NCBI GenBank assembly: GCA_015057665.1
Contig: SVDY01000002.1
Coordinates: forward strand, 1-64,000
DNA from: Lachnospiraceae bacterium
GTDB taxonomy: Bacteria > Bacillota > Clostridia > Lachnospirales > Lachnospiraceae
Length of the DNA: 64,000 nucleotides
Direction of reading: 5' to 3'
In this document: positions 15,638 to 24,389 of the stretch, in pieces
Numbering within the stretch: the stretch's first letter is position 1
Layout of the letters: the number at the start of each line of letters is the position of its first letter
The notes under the pieces: model-generated
Databases searched by the model: none
What the model was told of the DNA's origin: nothing
The model's input: the letters and a program-made list of their open reading frames with translations, nothing else
Program-made: the position numbers and the translations under genes

Positions 15638-18067
15638 TTAAAGCACTGGAATCTCCACTTTTTCAATTCCTGCAGCTCTGCATACTGCTTCATAAACCAC
15701 ATCTTTCGCAAGGAATACTTTGTATTCATTCTTGCCCATAGGAAGTGCTTTTGCGAGTGCGATTTCAGAAGCTTCTTTGGCAACTGCTTTGTCAAGCTTC
15801 TTGCCAATCAGGTATTCTTCTACTTCCGGTAATTCGTAAGGAACCGGAGCAACACCGCCAAATACAAGACTTGCTTCTTTTACTACACCGTCTTCTACCA
15901 CGAATCTGTCTGCTAAAGATACGATAGCAAAATCGATAGCGTCACGGACACGGCGTTTGTCGTAATGAGCAACTCCTGCTGCCTTAGGTACCTGAATTTC
16001 AGTTACTAATTCGCCTTTATTTAATATCTGCTGTACGGTTAATTTCTGTGTGAATAAGTCTTTTGCAGAAATTGTTCTTTCTGTTGTCTTGATGGCTGCA
16101 CCAAGCATAACAAGTACAGGAGTGATATCGGATGGGTTTACTGCGTAACATGCACAGTTTAAGCAGCGGTTTGCTTCTTTTAATGCTTCTTCTTTTGCTA
16201 AAGATGCACGGTCTTCAGAAGCAAGCGTACGTTCTTCCACTGGTTTTTCATATAATTTCGCCTGCGCTGTTTCTTCTACACCGTCAACATCAAAATGTAC
16301 AAATTTGTCTTCTGCAGCCTCAACACCGCCAAATGCTGCATTTAAAACTGCCACAGGATCAATGCCTAAGTCACGATTCATGGATGTTGCTGCCGCATGT
16401 CCTGCACGGATAGCGCGGATAGCAAGATCAGGACCTGTTACAGCGTCACCGCCGGCGTAGAATCCCTCTTCTTTTGTTCTTCCGGATTCCATGTCAGCAT
16501 CGATTAAGCCGCGTGCTGTTTTAAGCTGGGCACCCAATGCTTCTCCTAAGAAAGAAACATCAACTTTCTGGCCTGTTGCAAGGATGATAAAATCAGATTC
16601 TACTACCATAGTATCTGCTTCATCATAAGTTGGGTTGAAACGTCCATCTGCATCACATACTGCGAGACATTTTTTCGCTTCTAATCCTGTCACTTTACCT
16701 TCTGTATCTGTGATAACTTTGCCAAGACCCCAGCCGTTCATGATTTCAACGCCTTCTTCTTCTGCCATCTTGATTTCCGCTTCGTCAGCAGGCATTTCAC
16801 CTCTCTGTTCCAGACATACGAGTTTTACTTTCTTAGCGCCTAAACGTTTGGATGTTAAAGCTACGTCCATGGCTACGTTACCGCCGCCACATACTAATAC
16901 TTCTTCGCCAATGGCTTTCTGAAGGTATGTATTTACTTCTTCTAAGAAGTTAAGACCGAACTGTGTTAAGTTTTCTCCGTCAAGGCCGAGCACCGGCTGA
17001 GACCATGCACCTGTACCAAAGTAAACAACATCGTTGTTTGTACGGATTTCTTCTACTGTAATATCTGAACCAACTTTTGTATTCATCACGAATTTAATTC
17101 CCATGATGTCTTCTAATGCGTCACAGAATTCATCCACGATTGCTTTTGGTAATCTGTAATGAGGGATACCATAACGAAGAACACCGCCTGCTTTTTCATG
17201 AGCATCGTAGATGGTAACTTCGTGACCGGCCTGACGAAGATAGAATGCTGCTGTCAAGCCTCCAGGACCTGCACCGATAACGGCACATTTCTTGCCGGTT
17301 GTGTTAACAGGTGCTGCGTAGAATTTTTCTTTGTTTGCTAAAATGTAATCGCCGAGAGTTCTTTCTACCGCAGGAATATTTACAGGTTCTCCATATGTAT
17401 TCTGGTTACAGGAATCTGTACAAAGGTGTGGACAGATGCGGCTTGTCATCATTGGCATTGGGTTATATTTGAAGAATTCTTTTGCTGCACCTTCCCAGTC
17501 ATTGGCACGGATTTTCGCCATATATGCAGAAATGTTGGTTCCTGCAGGGCAGGCATGCTGGCAGGAAGAACAGCTTCCTGTACTCATACCGCCGAAAATG
17601 GAGTGGTATCTGTTCTCGCCGGCGATTGCGTAACAGGTATCGCCGCCTTTTCTCTTACAATTTAAGCGTCCGCCGATGTTATCAGGATAGCGGTAATACC
17701 AGCATCTTACATCCTGACACACGTTACCGCCGATGGTAGCTGTTGTACGGATGATTGGAGATGCTACAGAGTAAGCTGCTTCTGCTAAAGCCTGAGAGTA
17801 TTTTTTTACAGTTTCATCGGAGGCAATCGCTTTTAAAGTAGTTCCTGCACCAATTAAAAGTCTATCGTCTTCTTCTACAATATATTCACTTCCCGGAATG
17901 TTTTTCAGACTTACTACTGCTTCCGGATAAGTTTCTAATAATCTGTCTTTATATGTGCCAAGTAAGTCGGTACCACCTGCAATCGGGTCAATGGTTCCAT
18001 TACCTTCACGCACGATCTTACTTGCTTCATCATAGCTTGTTGCTGAAATATGACCAAATTTTTTCAT
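15638..18067 (-). CDS. Molybdenum hydroxylase FAD subunit with inserted GltD-like oxidoreductase domain
   Basis: This 809-residue protein is far longer than a normal FAD subunit (~290). Residues 1-165 are the molybdopterin-dehydrogenase FAD domain (AGGTDLLGTYKDR, ATIGGNVCQD) with a cysteine-bearing segment (VRCWYYRYP, KRKGGDTCYA). Residues ~170-625 form a GltD-like flavoprotein: two N-terminal Fe-S cysteine groups (SCSSCQHACPAG, SRICPHLCTDSC), FAD loop GAGPGG, NAD(P) loop GGGNVAMD and the GGDAV FAD motif. From ~640 the FAD subunit resumes with its C-terminal domain. The insertion would allow electrons to pass between the hydroxylase and a pyridine nucleotide or ferredoxin. It is third in the operon after the Fe-S and Mo subunits. 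Confidence 0.88.
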   Translation of the reverse strand: MKKFGHISATSYDEASKIVREGNGTIDPIAGGTDLLGTYKDRLLETYPEAVVSLKNIPGSEYIVEEDDRLLIGAGTTLKAIASDETVKKYSQALAEAAYSVASPIIRTTATIGGNVCQDVRCWYYRYPDNIGGRLNCKRKGGDTCYAIAGENRYHSIFGGMSTGSCSSCQHACPAGTNISAYMAKIRANDWEGAAKEFFKYNPMPMMTSRICPHLCTDSCNQNTYGEPVNIPAVERTLGDYILANKEKFYAAPVNTTGKKCAVIGAGPGGLTAAFYLRQAGHEVTIYDAHEKAGGVLRYGIPHYRLPKAIVDEFCDALEDIMGIKFVMNTKVGSDITVEEIRTNNDVVYFGTGAWSQPVLGLDGENLTQFGLNFLEEVNTYLQKAIGEEVLVCGGGNVAMDVALTSKRLGAKKVKLVCLEQRGEMPADEAEIKMAEEEGVEIMNGWGLGKVITDTEGKVTGLEAKKCLAVCDADGRFNPTYDEADTMVVESDFIILATGQKVDVSFLGEALGAQLKTARGLIDADMESGRTKEEGFYAGGDAVTGPDLAIRAIRAGHAAATSMNRDLGIDPVAVLNAAFGGVEAAEDKFVHFDVDGVEETAQAKLYEKPVEERTLASEDRASLAKEEALKEANRCLNCACYAVNPSDITPVLVMLGAAIKTTERTISAKDLFTQKLTVQQILNKGELVTEIQVPKAAGVAHYDKRRVRDAIDFAIVSLADRFVVEDGVVKEASLVFGGVAPVPYELPEVEEYLIGKKLDKAVAKEASEIALAKALPMGKNEYKVFLAKDVVYEAVCRAAGIEKVEIPVL

Positions 18068-18079
18068 GTGATTATCTCC

Positions 18080-20386
18080 TTACTTAATTTTACCCATTGC
18101 TTTTAAGATTTTCTGTGGTGTACATGGATATTCTGTCATTTCCACACCAATGGCATTACTTACTGCCATAAGAATTGCGGCTGGAGCAGGGGAAGGTGTG
18201 ATTTCACCGAAACCAACTGCATGGAAGGATTCTGTATCCCATTCGCTTTCTAATAAAACGGTGTCAAACTGTGGGAAGTTGTTGAATGTACGCCATTTGT
18301 AGTCAATCATGTTACCGTTCATGAAACGTCCAAGTTTCTTATCCATAACCATCTCTTCAAAGAGACCTGTGTCACCGCCGGCAGAACCGAAGGAACCTTC
18401 TGCCTGCATGCGGATATTGATAGGATCAATGATCTGACCAACGTCGGAACCTTCCATTGCACGGATCAGTTTTGCTTCACCAGTTTCTAAGTTTACACAT
18501 ACTTCTGCGAGATAGAGAGCAAAGTTTGGTTTGTCGAAGTTCTGCTTATAGCTATATGTTCCATTTACAGTACATTCTGGTGTACCTGTGATTGCAATCC
18601 AAGGAAGACGCATTTCAGGCATGTTTTTATTAAATACTAAGAAGTTTTCTGTATCCAGATCTTCTACGTTTGCATGTAATTTGACTGCTGCCATTTCAAG
18701 AAGCTTACGACGTGCATTTTTTGCTGCGTTAACTGCAGTTGTACCCATTGTGATAGTACCACGGGAACCAATCATACCAGCGTCATAACGGGTTCCATGA
18801 GTATCTGCGTCTACTAACTGAACGCCGTCTAACGGACATTTCATGATTTCTGCAACCATCTTCTGAACTGCAAGTCTCTGCGCGCCACCGGTTTCACCGA
18901 TACAGATTTCTACTGTTACAGAACCGAATGGATGTAATTTCACTTCACCTTCTGTTGGATCTTCACCGATATCCGCATTTCCATGAACACCAACACCAAC
19001 ACCGATGGCATAACGGCCGTCTTCACTTACCCATGTAGGAGTTTCCCAGCCTTTCCATTTTTCAGACCAGCCAAATGCTTTCGCTGTCTCTTCGAATGCT
19101 TTTGTATAATCAACAGAGTGTACATCCCACCAGAGATGATCACGCCAGATGTATTTATCTCCGTCTTTTACGAAGTTTTTCTTAAATACTTCAAGTGGAT
19201 CCATGTTTGCTGCACGGATTGCAGTACAAACCATAGGTACTAATACAGACTTACATTCCTGTCCACCAAAACCACGGATTGGAGCCTGGGAAGAATGGTT
19301 CGTTGCAACAAGTTTGGTATCTAATGCCCAGTTTTCACATTTTCCAAGGAATGCCTGACATTCACCAAGACCTACAGCTGTCATGGCCTGTGCATAAGTG
19401 GAGGACATACCGGAGTCTGTGTACCACATACCTTCAACCGCATTGATAATACCATCTTCTGTCATACCAACTTTACCGCGGATACGGCTGCCCTGACGTA
19501 ATTCGTAACTTAAGAAATGTTCATTTCTATCCATAATGAATTTACATGCACGTCCTGTAATCTTCGCCATTAAGATTGCCTGTAAGATCATATGTGGAAT
19601 GAGCTGTTTGGATCCGTAGGAACCGCCGGACTGAGTTGCGATAACACGAACAGCTACTCCAGGAATGGATGCTTCTGTGTTGAATTTCTGTAAATGAGGA
19701 GCACCGCCGTTGTACCATACAGTAACTGCACTTGGATTGGTCCATTCCGCAATACATCCAGGACTTTCCGGTGGAAGTGGATGAGCCATGTTCTCATATT
19801 TCATGTATCCTTCTTTTACATAAGCACTTTCTTTAAATGCTTTGTCCACATCACCTACAAAGATCTGGTTAAATGGCACTTCGGAGAACGGTGTTGTCTT
19901 AGGGATTTCATTGCCAGGATACTGTTCGTATAACTGAGGAGCACCTTCCTCTAAAGCCTCTTCACAGTCTAATACGAAAGGAAGTACTTCATATTCTACT
20001 TCGATTAAATCTAATGCTTCGTCTGCTGCTTCTAAAGTTTCTGCTGCAACTAAGGCTACAGAGTCGCCTACGAAACGCATATGGTTATCTAATACTTTTC
20101 TGTGATTTGGAAGGCCGCACTGCCAGTTAGGAGCTTCCTTGTATGTACATACGCCGACAACACCAGGAACTGCTTTCGCTTTTTCTGTGTTGATTTCTTT
20201 GATGATTGCGTTGGCATGTGGAGAACGAAGCACTCTGACTGTTAACATGCCAGGTTTTACGATATCATCAAGGAACTGTCTTTTACCGGATACTAATTCA
20301 TCTGCTTCCGGACGGTTTGCATGTTTACCGATATAGCGGTATTCATGTTCACTTACTTTTACCTGTTCTTTCATCTTATCAAACAT
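18080..20386 (-). CDS. Molybdenum hydroxylase, molybdopterin-binding catalytic subunit (operon 1)
   Basis: This 768-residue subunit belongs to the xanthine dehydrogenase family. It shows the N-terminal hammerhead domain (residues ~30-140), cofactor-binding segments TQSGGSYGSKQ and PIRGFGGQE, the MIGSRGTITMG loop, and a C-terminal GFGEITPSPAPA segment containing the expected catalytic glutamate. The usual GGGFGGK loop is replaced by GGSYGSK, which marks it as a divergent subfamily. Family members hydroxylate purines or other N-heterocycles with water as oxygen source. Substrate is not evident. It lies between the 2Fe-2S and FAD-GltD genes with gaps of only 3 and 12 bp. Confidence 0.9.
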   Translation of the reverse strand: MFDKMKEQVKVSEHEYRYIGKHANRPEADELVSGKRQFLDDIVKPGMLTVRVLRSPHANAIIKEINTEKAKAVPGVVGVCTYKEAPNWQCGLPNHRKVLDNHMRFVGDSVALVAAETLEAADEALDLIEVEYEVLPFVLDCEEALEEGAPQLYEQYPGNEIPKTTPFSEVPFNQIFVGDVDKAFKESAYVKEGYMKYENMAHPLPPESPGCIAEWTNPSAVTVWYNGGAPHLQKFNTEASIPGVAVRVIATQSGGSYGSKQLIPHMILQAILMAKITGRACKFIMDRNEHFLSYELRQGSRIRGKVGMTEDGIINAVEGMWYTDSGMSSTYAQAMTAVGLGECQAFLGKCENWALDTKLVATNHSSQAPIRGFGGQECKSVLVPMVCTAIRAANMDPLEVFKKNFVKDGDKYIWRDHLWWDVHSVDYTKAFEETAKAFGWSEKWKGWETPTWVSEDGRYAIGVGVGVHGNADIGEDPTEGEVKLHPFGSVTVEICIGETGGAQRLAVQKMVAEIMKCPLDGVQLVDADTHGTRYDAGMIGSRGTITMGTTAVNAAKNARRKLLEMAAVKLHANVEDLDTENFLVFNKNMPEMRLPWIAITGTPECTVNGTYSYKQNFDKPNFALYLAEVCVNLETGEAKLIRAMEGSDVGQIIDPINIRMQAEGSFGSAGGDTGLFEEMVMDKKLGRFMNGNMIDYKWRTFNNFPQFDTVLLESEWDTESFHAVGFGEITPSPAPAAILMAVSNAIGVEMTEYPCTPQKILKAMGKIK

Positions 20387-20389
20387 GTC

Positions 20390-20902
20390 TTACGCCTCCT
20401 TATTGATTTCTTCTACAAATCCCATTACGGTACGTATAACCTGATAATGGCTGATGCAGCGGCAGTAGTTGCCGGAAAGAGCTTCTGTAAGTTCCGCTTC
20501 TGTAGGATTTGGATTCTTCCAAAGAAGTGCCTGTGTGCTCATGATGATACCAGGTGTACAGAAACCACACTGGAATGCAGAATTATCCGCAAATGCTCTC
20601 TGAAGTGGATTTAATTCACCGGTAATAGGATCGCTTAAACCTTCCAAAGTAATAATAGATTTGCCGTCACAGTCAGCAGTTAATACCATACAGGATGCTA
20701 CTGCTTCGCCATCCATAATTACAGTACAGCATCCACACACGCCGCGTTCGCAGCTTCTTTTTGCAGCGGTAAGATGGAGTCTGTCACGTAAGGTATCTAA
20801 GAGGACTTCGGAAGGTGCCACGCAGCCTTCGAAGTCGCCAATGATGAACTTACGTACCACGCCGTTTACTGTGATAGAGATTGTTTTGATCTGTTCGTTC
20901 AT
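20390..20902 (-). CDS. Molybdenum hydroxylase 2Fe-2S subunit (operon 1)
   Basis: The protein has 170 residues with two 2Fe-2S domains. The plant-type ferredoxin domain has CERGVCGCC and a later Cys in AVASC, and the helical domain has CGFCTPG and YCRC. It carries electrons from the molybdenum site to the FAD subunit. ACAGGAGGG precedes the start. It is the first gene of the operon and is followed 3 bp later by the catalytic subunit. The ~670 bp upstream contains a Crp-type palindrome and the phased GCATG array. Confidence 0.93.
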   Translation of the reverse strand: MNEQIKTISITVNGVVRKFIIGDFEGCVAPSEVLLDTLRDRLHLTAAKRSCERGVCGCCTVIMDGEAVASCMVLTADCDGKSIITLEGLSDPITGELNPLQRAFADNSAFQCGFCTPGIIMSTQALLWKNPNPTEAELTEALSGNYCRCISHYQVIRTVMGFVEEINKEA

Positions 20903-21138
20903 TTCTTCCCTCCTGTTTTGTTGTAATTTAGAGTTACAAAAGTTGTCCTTGCCAGGGACATTCGTCTGTTGCAGACTGCATTTTACAATCTGCCTTTCCG
21001 TCAGACTTTGATTTGTTTTAATTTTAACATGAGGGCTTTCTATTCCACAGCAAGCTGGATTACTCCTGTAGCAAATTTCATATTGTAGCCAAGGCTACAG
21101 AAGAGGATGAGTAGTTTATGTAAAGAAAGGCTGAGTTC
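20903..21138 (-). promoter_or_regulatory. Upstream region of hydroxylase operon 1 with Crp-type palindrome
   Basis: TGTAGCC-AA-GGCTACA (21084-21099) is a perfect 16-bp inverted repeat of the GTAGY-N4-RYTAC type. A minus-strand TACAAT (21083-21088) overlaps it. A degenerate box GTAGT-TTAT-GTAAA (21111-21124) has its centre 32 bp from that -10. One reading is activation from the outer box with repression from the perfect one. The exact promoter is uncertain. Confidence 0.45.
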
Positions 21139-21556
21139 CAGCATGGTATTCTTATTTTTTGCCTTTTTACCATGCTGTTTTCCAAAACCTGTCTCGGTAT
21201 AGGCATGGTAAACAACTCATTTTCTTTGCCAAACTTGCTTGCTCATAGTCATAGATTTAAGAAGTAGCATGGTAATTAATAGAATTTAGACTCCTAACAT
21301 GCTTTATCATCCCATTGCTTTATCATATGAGCATGTTCTATGCGTTATTTCACGTCTTAACATGCTGATTGAAACTGTCAACTCTGAAATCCATCATGTT
21401 GCATCTAACATTTGTACTTTTTGCCATGCTAGTATTTAAATTCGAATAAAACAAAAGCATGTCGAAATATAGAATTCTATATATCAACATGCCCTTTTGA
21501 ATAAATCAGTCAAAAAAGAGCATGCTACATCTCTCCATCCGAGACTTCCACATGCT
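21139..21556. repeat. Phased array of 14 alternating GCATG elements
   Basis: CATG cores are centred near 21143, 21172, 21205, 21235 (CTTG, degenerate), 21269, 21299, 21333, 21362, 21396 (TCATG, degenerate), 21426, 21459, 21489, 21522 and 21552. Most fit AGCATG(G/T)TA. Orientation alternates strictly plus/minus, and spacing alternates 29-30 bp within a pair and 33-34 bp between pairs, giving seven inverted pairs of about 63 bp. Sequence between cores is not conserved. It fills the gap between the second Crp/Fnr gene and hydroxylase operon 1. It could be a helically phased protein-binding array or a string of seven RNA hairpins. Confidence 0.85.
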
Positions 21557-21575
21557 CCTCCTATTATTTATTCTA

Positions 21576-22271
21576 TCATTTATTCCGCACACAATAATAT
21601 TCATTCACCTGCTGAATGATTCCGTTCTCTTTCATCTCCTTGATAATCTTACTCACCGTCACTCGGTTCATACCAAGCAGATTGCCAAGCATCTGCTGAT
21701 TGAGCTTTAAATGAATCTTCGTCCAGTTTCCATCCGTCTCGCCGAAATTAGAGGCCAGAATCAGAAACATATTGTATACCTTCCAGGCTGCATCGTGATC
21801 AAAATTCTCTCGAAGCTGATCCATGGCAGAATAATACTTGTATGTTGTTGACTCCATAATAAACAACATAATATTTACATTGTTCGTCATAGACTTAATT
21901 AATTTTTCTCTTTCGATGCGCACCAGATCTGTCTCTGTCATCGTCTTAAAAGAGATGGCTGATGGCGCACACATAAGCAGATTGGATTCCAAAAAGATAC
22001 TTCCTTTTTCGAACATATTGTAAATACGCTCCGAACCATCAATGGTATATTCCATAGAGATAACCCTTCCATTCAGAACCATATAACAATACTGAATCTG
22101 ATCTCCCGGCTCTACAAATACTTTGTTCGCCTCTAAATGAATCTTCTCGCCTTTATCAATCAGCAATTCATATCCCTGTTTCATCCCATAGATGCGGGTC
22201 GGATAATCCGGAAGGGCAAATCCATCGATAAAATTTCCTGTTGTTAATTTTTTCTTATCATTATTCTTCAT
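21576..22271 (-). CDS. Crp/Fnr-family transcriptional regulator (second of two)
   Basis: This 231-residue regulator has a beta-roll sensor domain (~30-125), a long dimer helix and a winged-helix domain with QQMLGNLLGMNRVTVSKIIKE (~180-200). No Fnr-type cysteine cluster is present. Its recognition helix, NLLGMNRVTVSK, closely resembles NLLGINRVTAVR of the first regulator, so both may read the same box. A GTAGC-ATTT-GTTAC box lies exactly 33 bp from its own TATAAT -10. It is upstream of hydroxylase operon 1 and divergent from the small gene at 22472. Confidence 0.88.
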   Translation of the reverse strand: MKNNDKKKLTTGNFIDGFALPDYPTRIYGMKQGYELLIDKGEKIHLEANKVFVEPGDQIQYCYMVLNGRVISMEYTIDGSERIYNMFEKGSIFLESNLLMCAPSAISFKTMTETDLVRIEREKLIKSMTNNVNIMLFIMESTTYKYYSAMDQLRENFDHDAAWKVYNMFLILASNFGETDGNWTKIHLKLNQQMLGNLLGMNRVTVSKIIKEMKENGIIQQVNEYYCVRNK

Positions 22272-22315
22272 ATTTTACATTTACCACATATCTTACACGA
22301 CAATCTTCCAGTAAT

Positions 22316-22358
22316 ATTATAATGGATGTTTTCTTTTCTGTTCAGTAGCATTTGTTAC
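22316..22358 (-). promoter_or_regulatory. Crp-type box and -10 of the second regulator gene
   Basis: GTAGC-ATTT-GTTAC (22345-22358) is identical over 15 bp (with its leading A) to the box before the first regulator. Its centre is 33 bp from a minus-strand TATAAT (22316-22321). This predicts auto- or cross-regulation. Confidence 0.65.
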
Positions 22359-22389
22359 TGCTGTTGCACATCTGCACACTCTTTCTAAT

Positions 22390-22431
22390 GTAGTACAAGC
22401 TACTTGAAAAAAAATACAAGAACGATAAAAT
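22390..22431 (+). promoter_or_regulatory. Crp-type box and -10 of the small gene at 22472
   Basis: GTAGT-ACAA-GCTAC (22390-22403) fits the consensus fully. A TAAAAT -10 (22426-22431) lies 32 bp downstream, centre to centre. Confidence 0.6.
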
Positions 22432-22471
22432 ATTATCAAATAGATATTATCTGGAAAGGAGATTATTCACC

Positions 22472-22834
22472 ATGATCCGTTTAAATGTAATAGAAAGAAA
22501 AGAACAGGAATCCATCGATTTCATCAAAAATCCGAAAGGAACCGCCCTTCAATTAGCTGATTTTTATAAAGAAAAAATGACAGAGGCAACAGAAACAAAG
22601 ACAGATATCGTAAACTTTGAATGTATCAAATTCGTAGACAAGAACTCTGAAAATTTCCAGAACATCTATATTATCGAAAGATGCATCATGGATTATTTAA
22701 GAGATAAAGAGTATCCGAAACAGGTACAGATTGTATGCGACAAGCATGAAGTCGCAGAGCTTTATAAAGTAGTATACAACTTCTATTATCCGGGAAGTAA
22801 AGCGGAAAGATTAGATGATGAAGGCTGGGATTAA
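22472..22834 (+). CDS. Small soluble protein, unknown function, predicted Crp-box target
   Basis: The protein has 120 residues, is acidic and mixed alpha/beta, and has no signal peptide or membrane helix. A GGAAAGGAG site sets the start. The C-terminal half (QVQIVCDKHEVAELYKVVYN) reads like the end of an alpha/beta domain, with only a loose resemblance to macro-domain C termini, so I do not assign a family. It diverges from the second Crp/Fnr gene, and both promoters carry the same box, suggesting membership of the regulon. Confidence 0.65.
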   Translation: MIRLNVIERKEQESIDFIKNPKGTALQLADFYKEKMTEATETKTDIVNFECIKFVDKNSENFQNIYIIERCIMDYLRDKEYPKQVQIVCDKHEVAELYKVVYNFYYPGSKAERLDDEGWD

Positions 22835-22906
22835 TACGTTGAATTAGTTAAACTGATTCTAAGATTATAATTAGAGGTATAGGCTTTTGGGAATTATTCT
22901 GAAGGT

Positions 22907-23530
22907 TTATGCCTCATTTTTTATCAATTGTTCATTTATTTTAATATGTTTTGGAATTTTTAAAGATTTGATTTTCTGATTTTTTGATAGAAAAGTACAT
23001 TCTGTGTACTCAGGTTGATTGTATTTCTTTTTGAAAATTGCAAGTACCTTATATACAGGTCTGCTTAGTCTTTTGACATCCTCTTTGTATAAAGTAACAG
23101 GATAATCGATGTTTGATCCTCGCCGAAAACCAAGACTTAAAACTTTTCTTGTATCACCAACAAAATAATCCGCCCGAATCCTGATTCCCGAATTTAGGAA
23201 AGCACCTATCATACAATTATGATACAGTAACTCATGTAGATAAGGAAGCACAGATAGTTTTTGTTCCGTTTTTCCATCCCTGCTTACTTCGAAATCCTTC
23301 AATGACAATTTGCCTGCTAGACATTGTTGGTAAAATCTTTGTGCTGATATGCTGCTAACGACTCCGGTCAAGTGCTTAAAATGCATGTCTCTGAACCCAA
23401 TCTCTACCACATGATGACTACTATTCTTTTGAAAGATAATCATAAAGTGGTAATTATTCAAGTTTTCCTCATATCTGTTGGCCGCCCAAACAATATCATT
23501 TACAATCTTTTGTTTATTTTTCATTTGCAT
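22907..23530 (-). CDS. PBECR4-like nuclease-fold protein
   Basis: This 207-residue protein has the pattern I associate with the PBECR4 domain (phage-associated barnase-EndoU-colicin-RelE-like nucleases): HVVEIGFRDMHFKHLTGVV in the first third, then FYQQCLAGKLSL and YLHELLYHN, and a beta-rich second half (IRADYFVGDTRKVLSLGFRR). These are toxin-like or mobile-element-associated RNases of unproven activity. The C terminus is lysine-rich. It stands alone between unrelated genes, and a 54-bp tandem repeat lies just upstream. The family call is from memory of the pattern. Confidence 0.5.
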   Translation of the reverse strand: MQMKNKQKIVNDIVWAANRYEENLNNYHFMIIFQKNSSHHVVEIGFRDMHFKHLTGVVSSISAQRFYQQCLAGKLSLKDFEVSRDGKTEQKLSVLPYLHELLYHNCMIGAFLNSGIRIRADYFVGDTRKVLSLGFRRGSNIDYPVTLYKEDVKRLSRPVYKVLAIFKKKYNQPEYTECTFLSKNQKIKSLKIPKHIKINEQLIKNEA

Positions 23531-23607
23531 TTCTTATAAATAAATCCCCCCTTCACGTAAAAAAGGTTGTTACAATGAACAACCTTCTTATCTAAAATAT
23601 AATTGCT

Positions 23608-23715
23608 GATTTTTCTGTTGTCTGCCAACTGTCCGTCCTACATTGTACGGCTAAAATATCAGATTTTTCTGTTGTCTGCCAACTGTCCGTCCTACATTGT
23701 ACGGCTAAAATGTCA
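23608..23715. repeat. 54-bp tandem repeat, two copies
   Basis: Two head-to-tail 54-bp copies (23608-23661 and 23662-23715) differ by one base near the end (ATATCA versus ATGTCA). Partial units flank them. Each contains TTGTCTGCCAACTGTCCGTC and a small CCGT...ACGG dyad. They lie upstream of the PBECR4-like gene. The frame that runs through them reflects the repeat and is not considered coding. Confidence 0.8.
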
Positions 23716-23910
23716 GATTATTAAGGTGTCAGCTCACCCAGACAATTTCCCTTGTCTTGTATTATTATTATATTCGATAAAATTCAAAATGTCAATTTCT
23801 TTTGGAAATTTTTGGTTTTTACCTGTTGCCTTTTCTTACGATTTTTTGACATTTCTTGTCAAGTTACTGCCTTCATGATACACTGGAAAAAAAGATGGAG
23901 ATGACTAAAT

Positions 23911-24294
23911 ATGATAAACCCACTCTTTGGATTCGGAGGCTTTAATGCCGGTTTTAGTATGTTTGAGATTCTATTTACATTGATGTTCTGTCTAATCTTT
24001 GGTATGTTTATCTTCACTATAATCAAAAGAATCAGCCAGTGGAATAAGAATAACCATTCTCCAAAATTGACCGTGGATGCCACAATCGTAACAAAACGTG
24101 ACCATGTCAGCCACCATCACCACAATAATCACACAACACATTCCACTACCTATTACGTAACATTTCAGGTAGACAGTGGTGACCGCATGGAGTTCCATGT
24201 GAGCAGCTCTGAGTTTGGAATGCTGGTAGAAGGCGATTATGGAAGACTTACCTTCCAGGGAACCAGATATCTCAGTTTTGAGAGAATCTATTAA
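23911..24294 (+). CDS. DUF2500-like membrane-anchored protein
   Basis: The protein has 127 residues. It has one N-terminal membrane helix (~15-42), a short basic segment and a beta-rich domain (VDATIVTKRDHVSHHHH, then TYYVTFQVDSGDRMEFHVSSSEF, GDYGRLTFQGTRYLSFE). This is the layout of DUF2500 proteins (YhhM-like). The histidine-rich stretch with seven His at ~83-95 is a possible metal-binding loop between the first strands. No partner gene is evident. A terminator follows. Confidence 0.7.
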   Translation: MINPLFGFGGFNAGFSMFEILFTLMFCLIFGMFIFTIIKRISQWNKNNHSPKLTVDATIVTKRDHVSHHHHNNHTTHSTTYYVTFQVDSGDRMEFHVSSSEFGMLVEGDYGRLTFQGTRYLSFERIY

Positions 24295-24327
24295 TCATTA
24301 ATTAGTAAAAATCTGAATCTATATATA

Positions 24328-24363
24328 ATAAGGACGCGAGAATCTCTGTATTCGCGTCCTTAT
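24328..24363. terminator. Bidirectional terminator
   Basis: ATAAGGACGCGA pairs with TCGCGTCCTTAT around a 12-base loop between converging genes. Confidence 0.85.
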
Positions 24364-24389
24364 CTGTCATTATCATTTTCAATCAAATT

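Noticed and set aside
21139..21556. Phased array as a CRISPR array
   Set aside because: Elements are only ~9 bp, alternate in orientation and vary; no 23-40 bp direct repeat and no cas gene is present.
23603..23878. 91-codon frame through the 54-bp repeat
   Set aside because: The repeated peptide arises from the DNA repeat; no ribosome site and no protein-like pattern afterwards.
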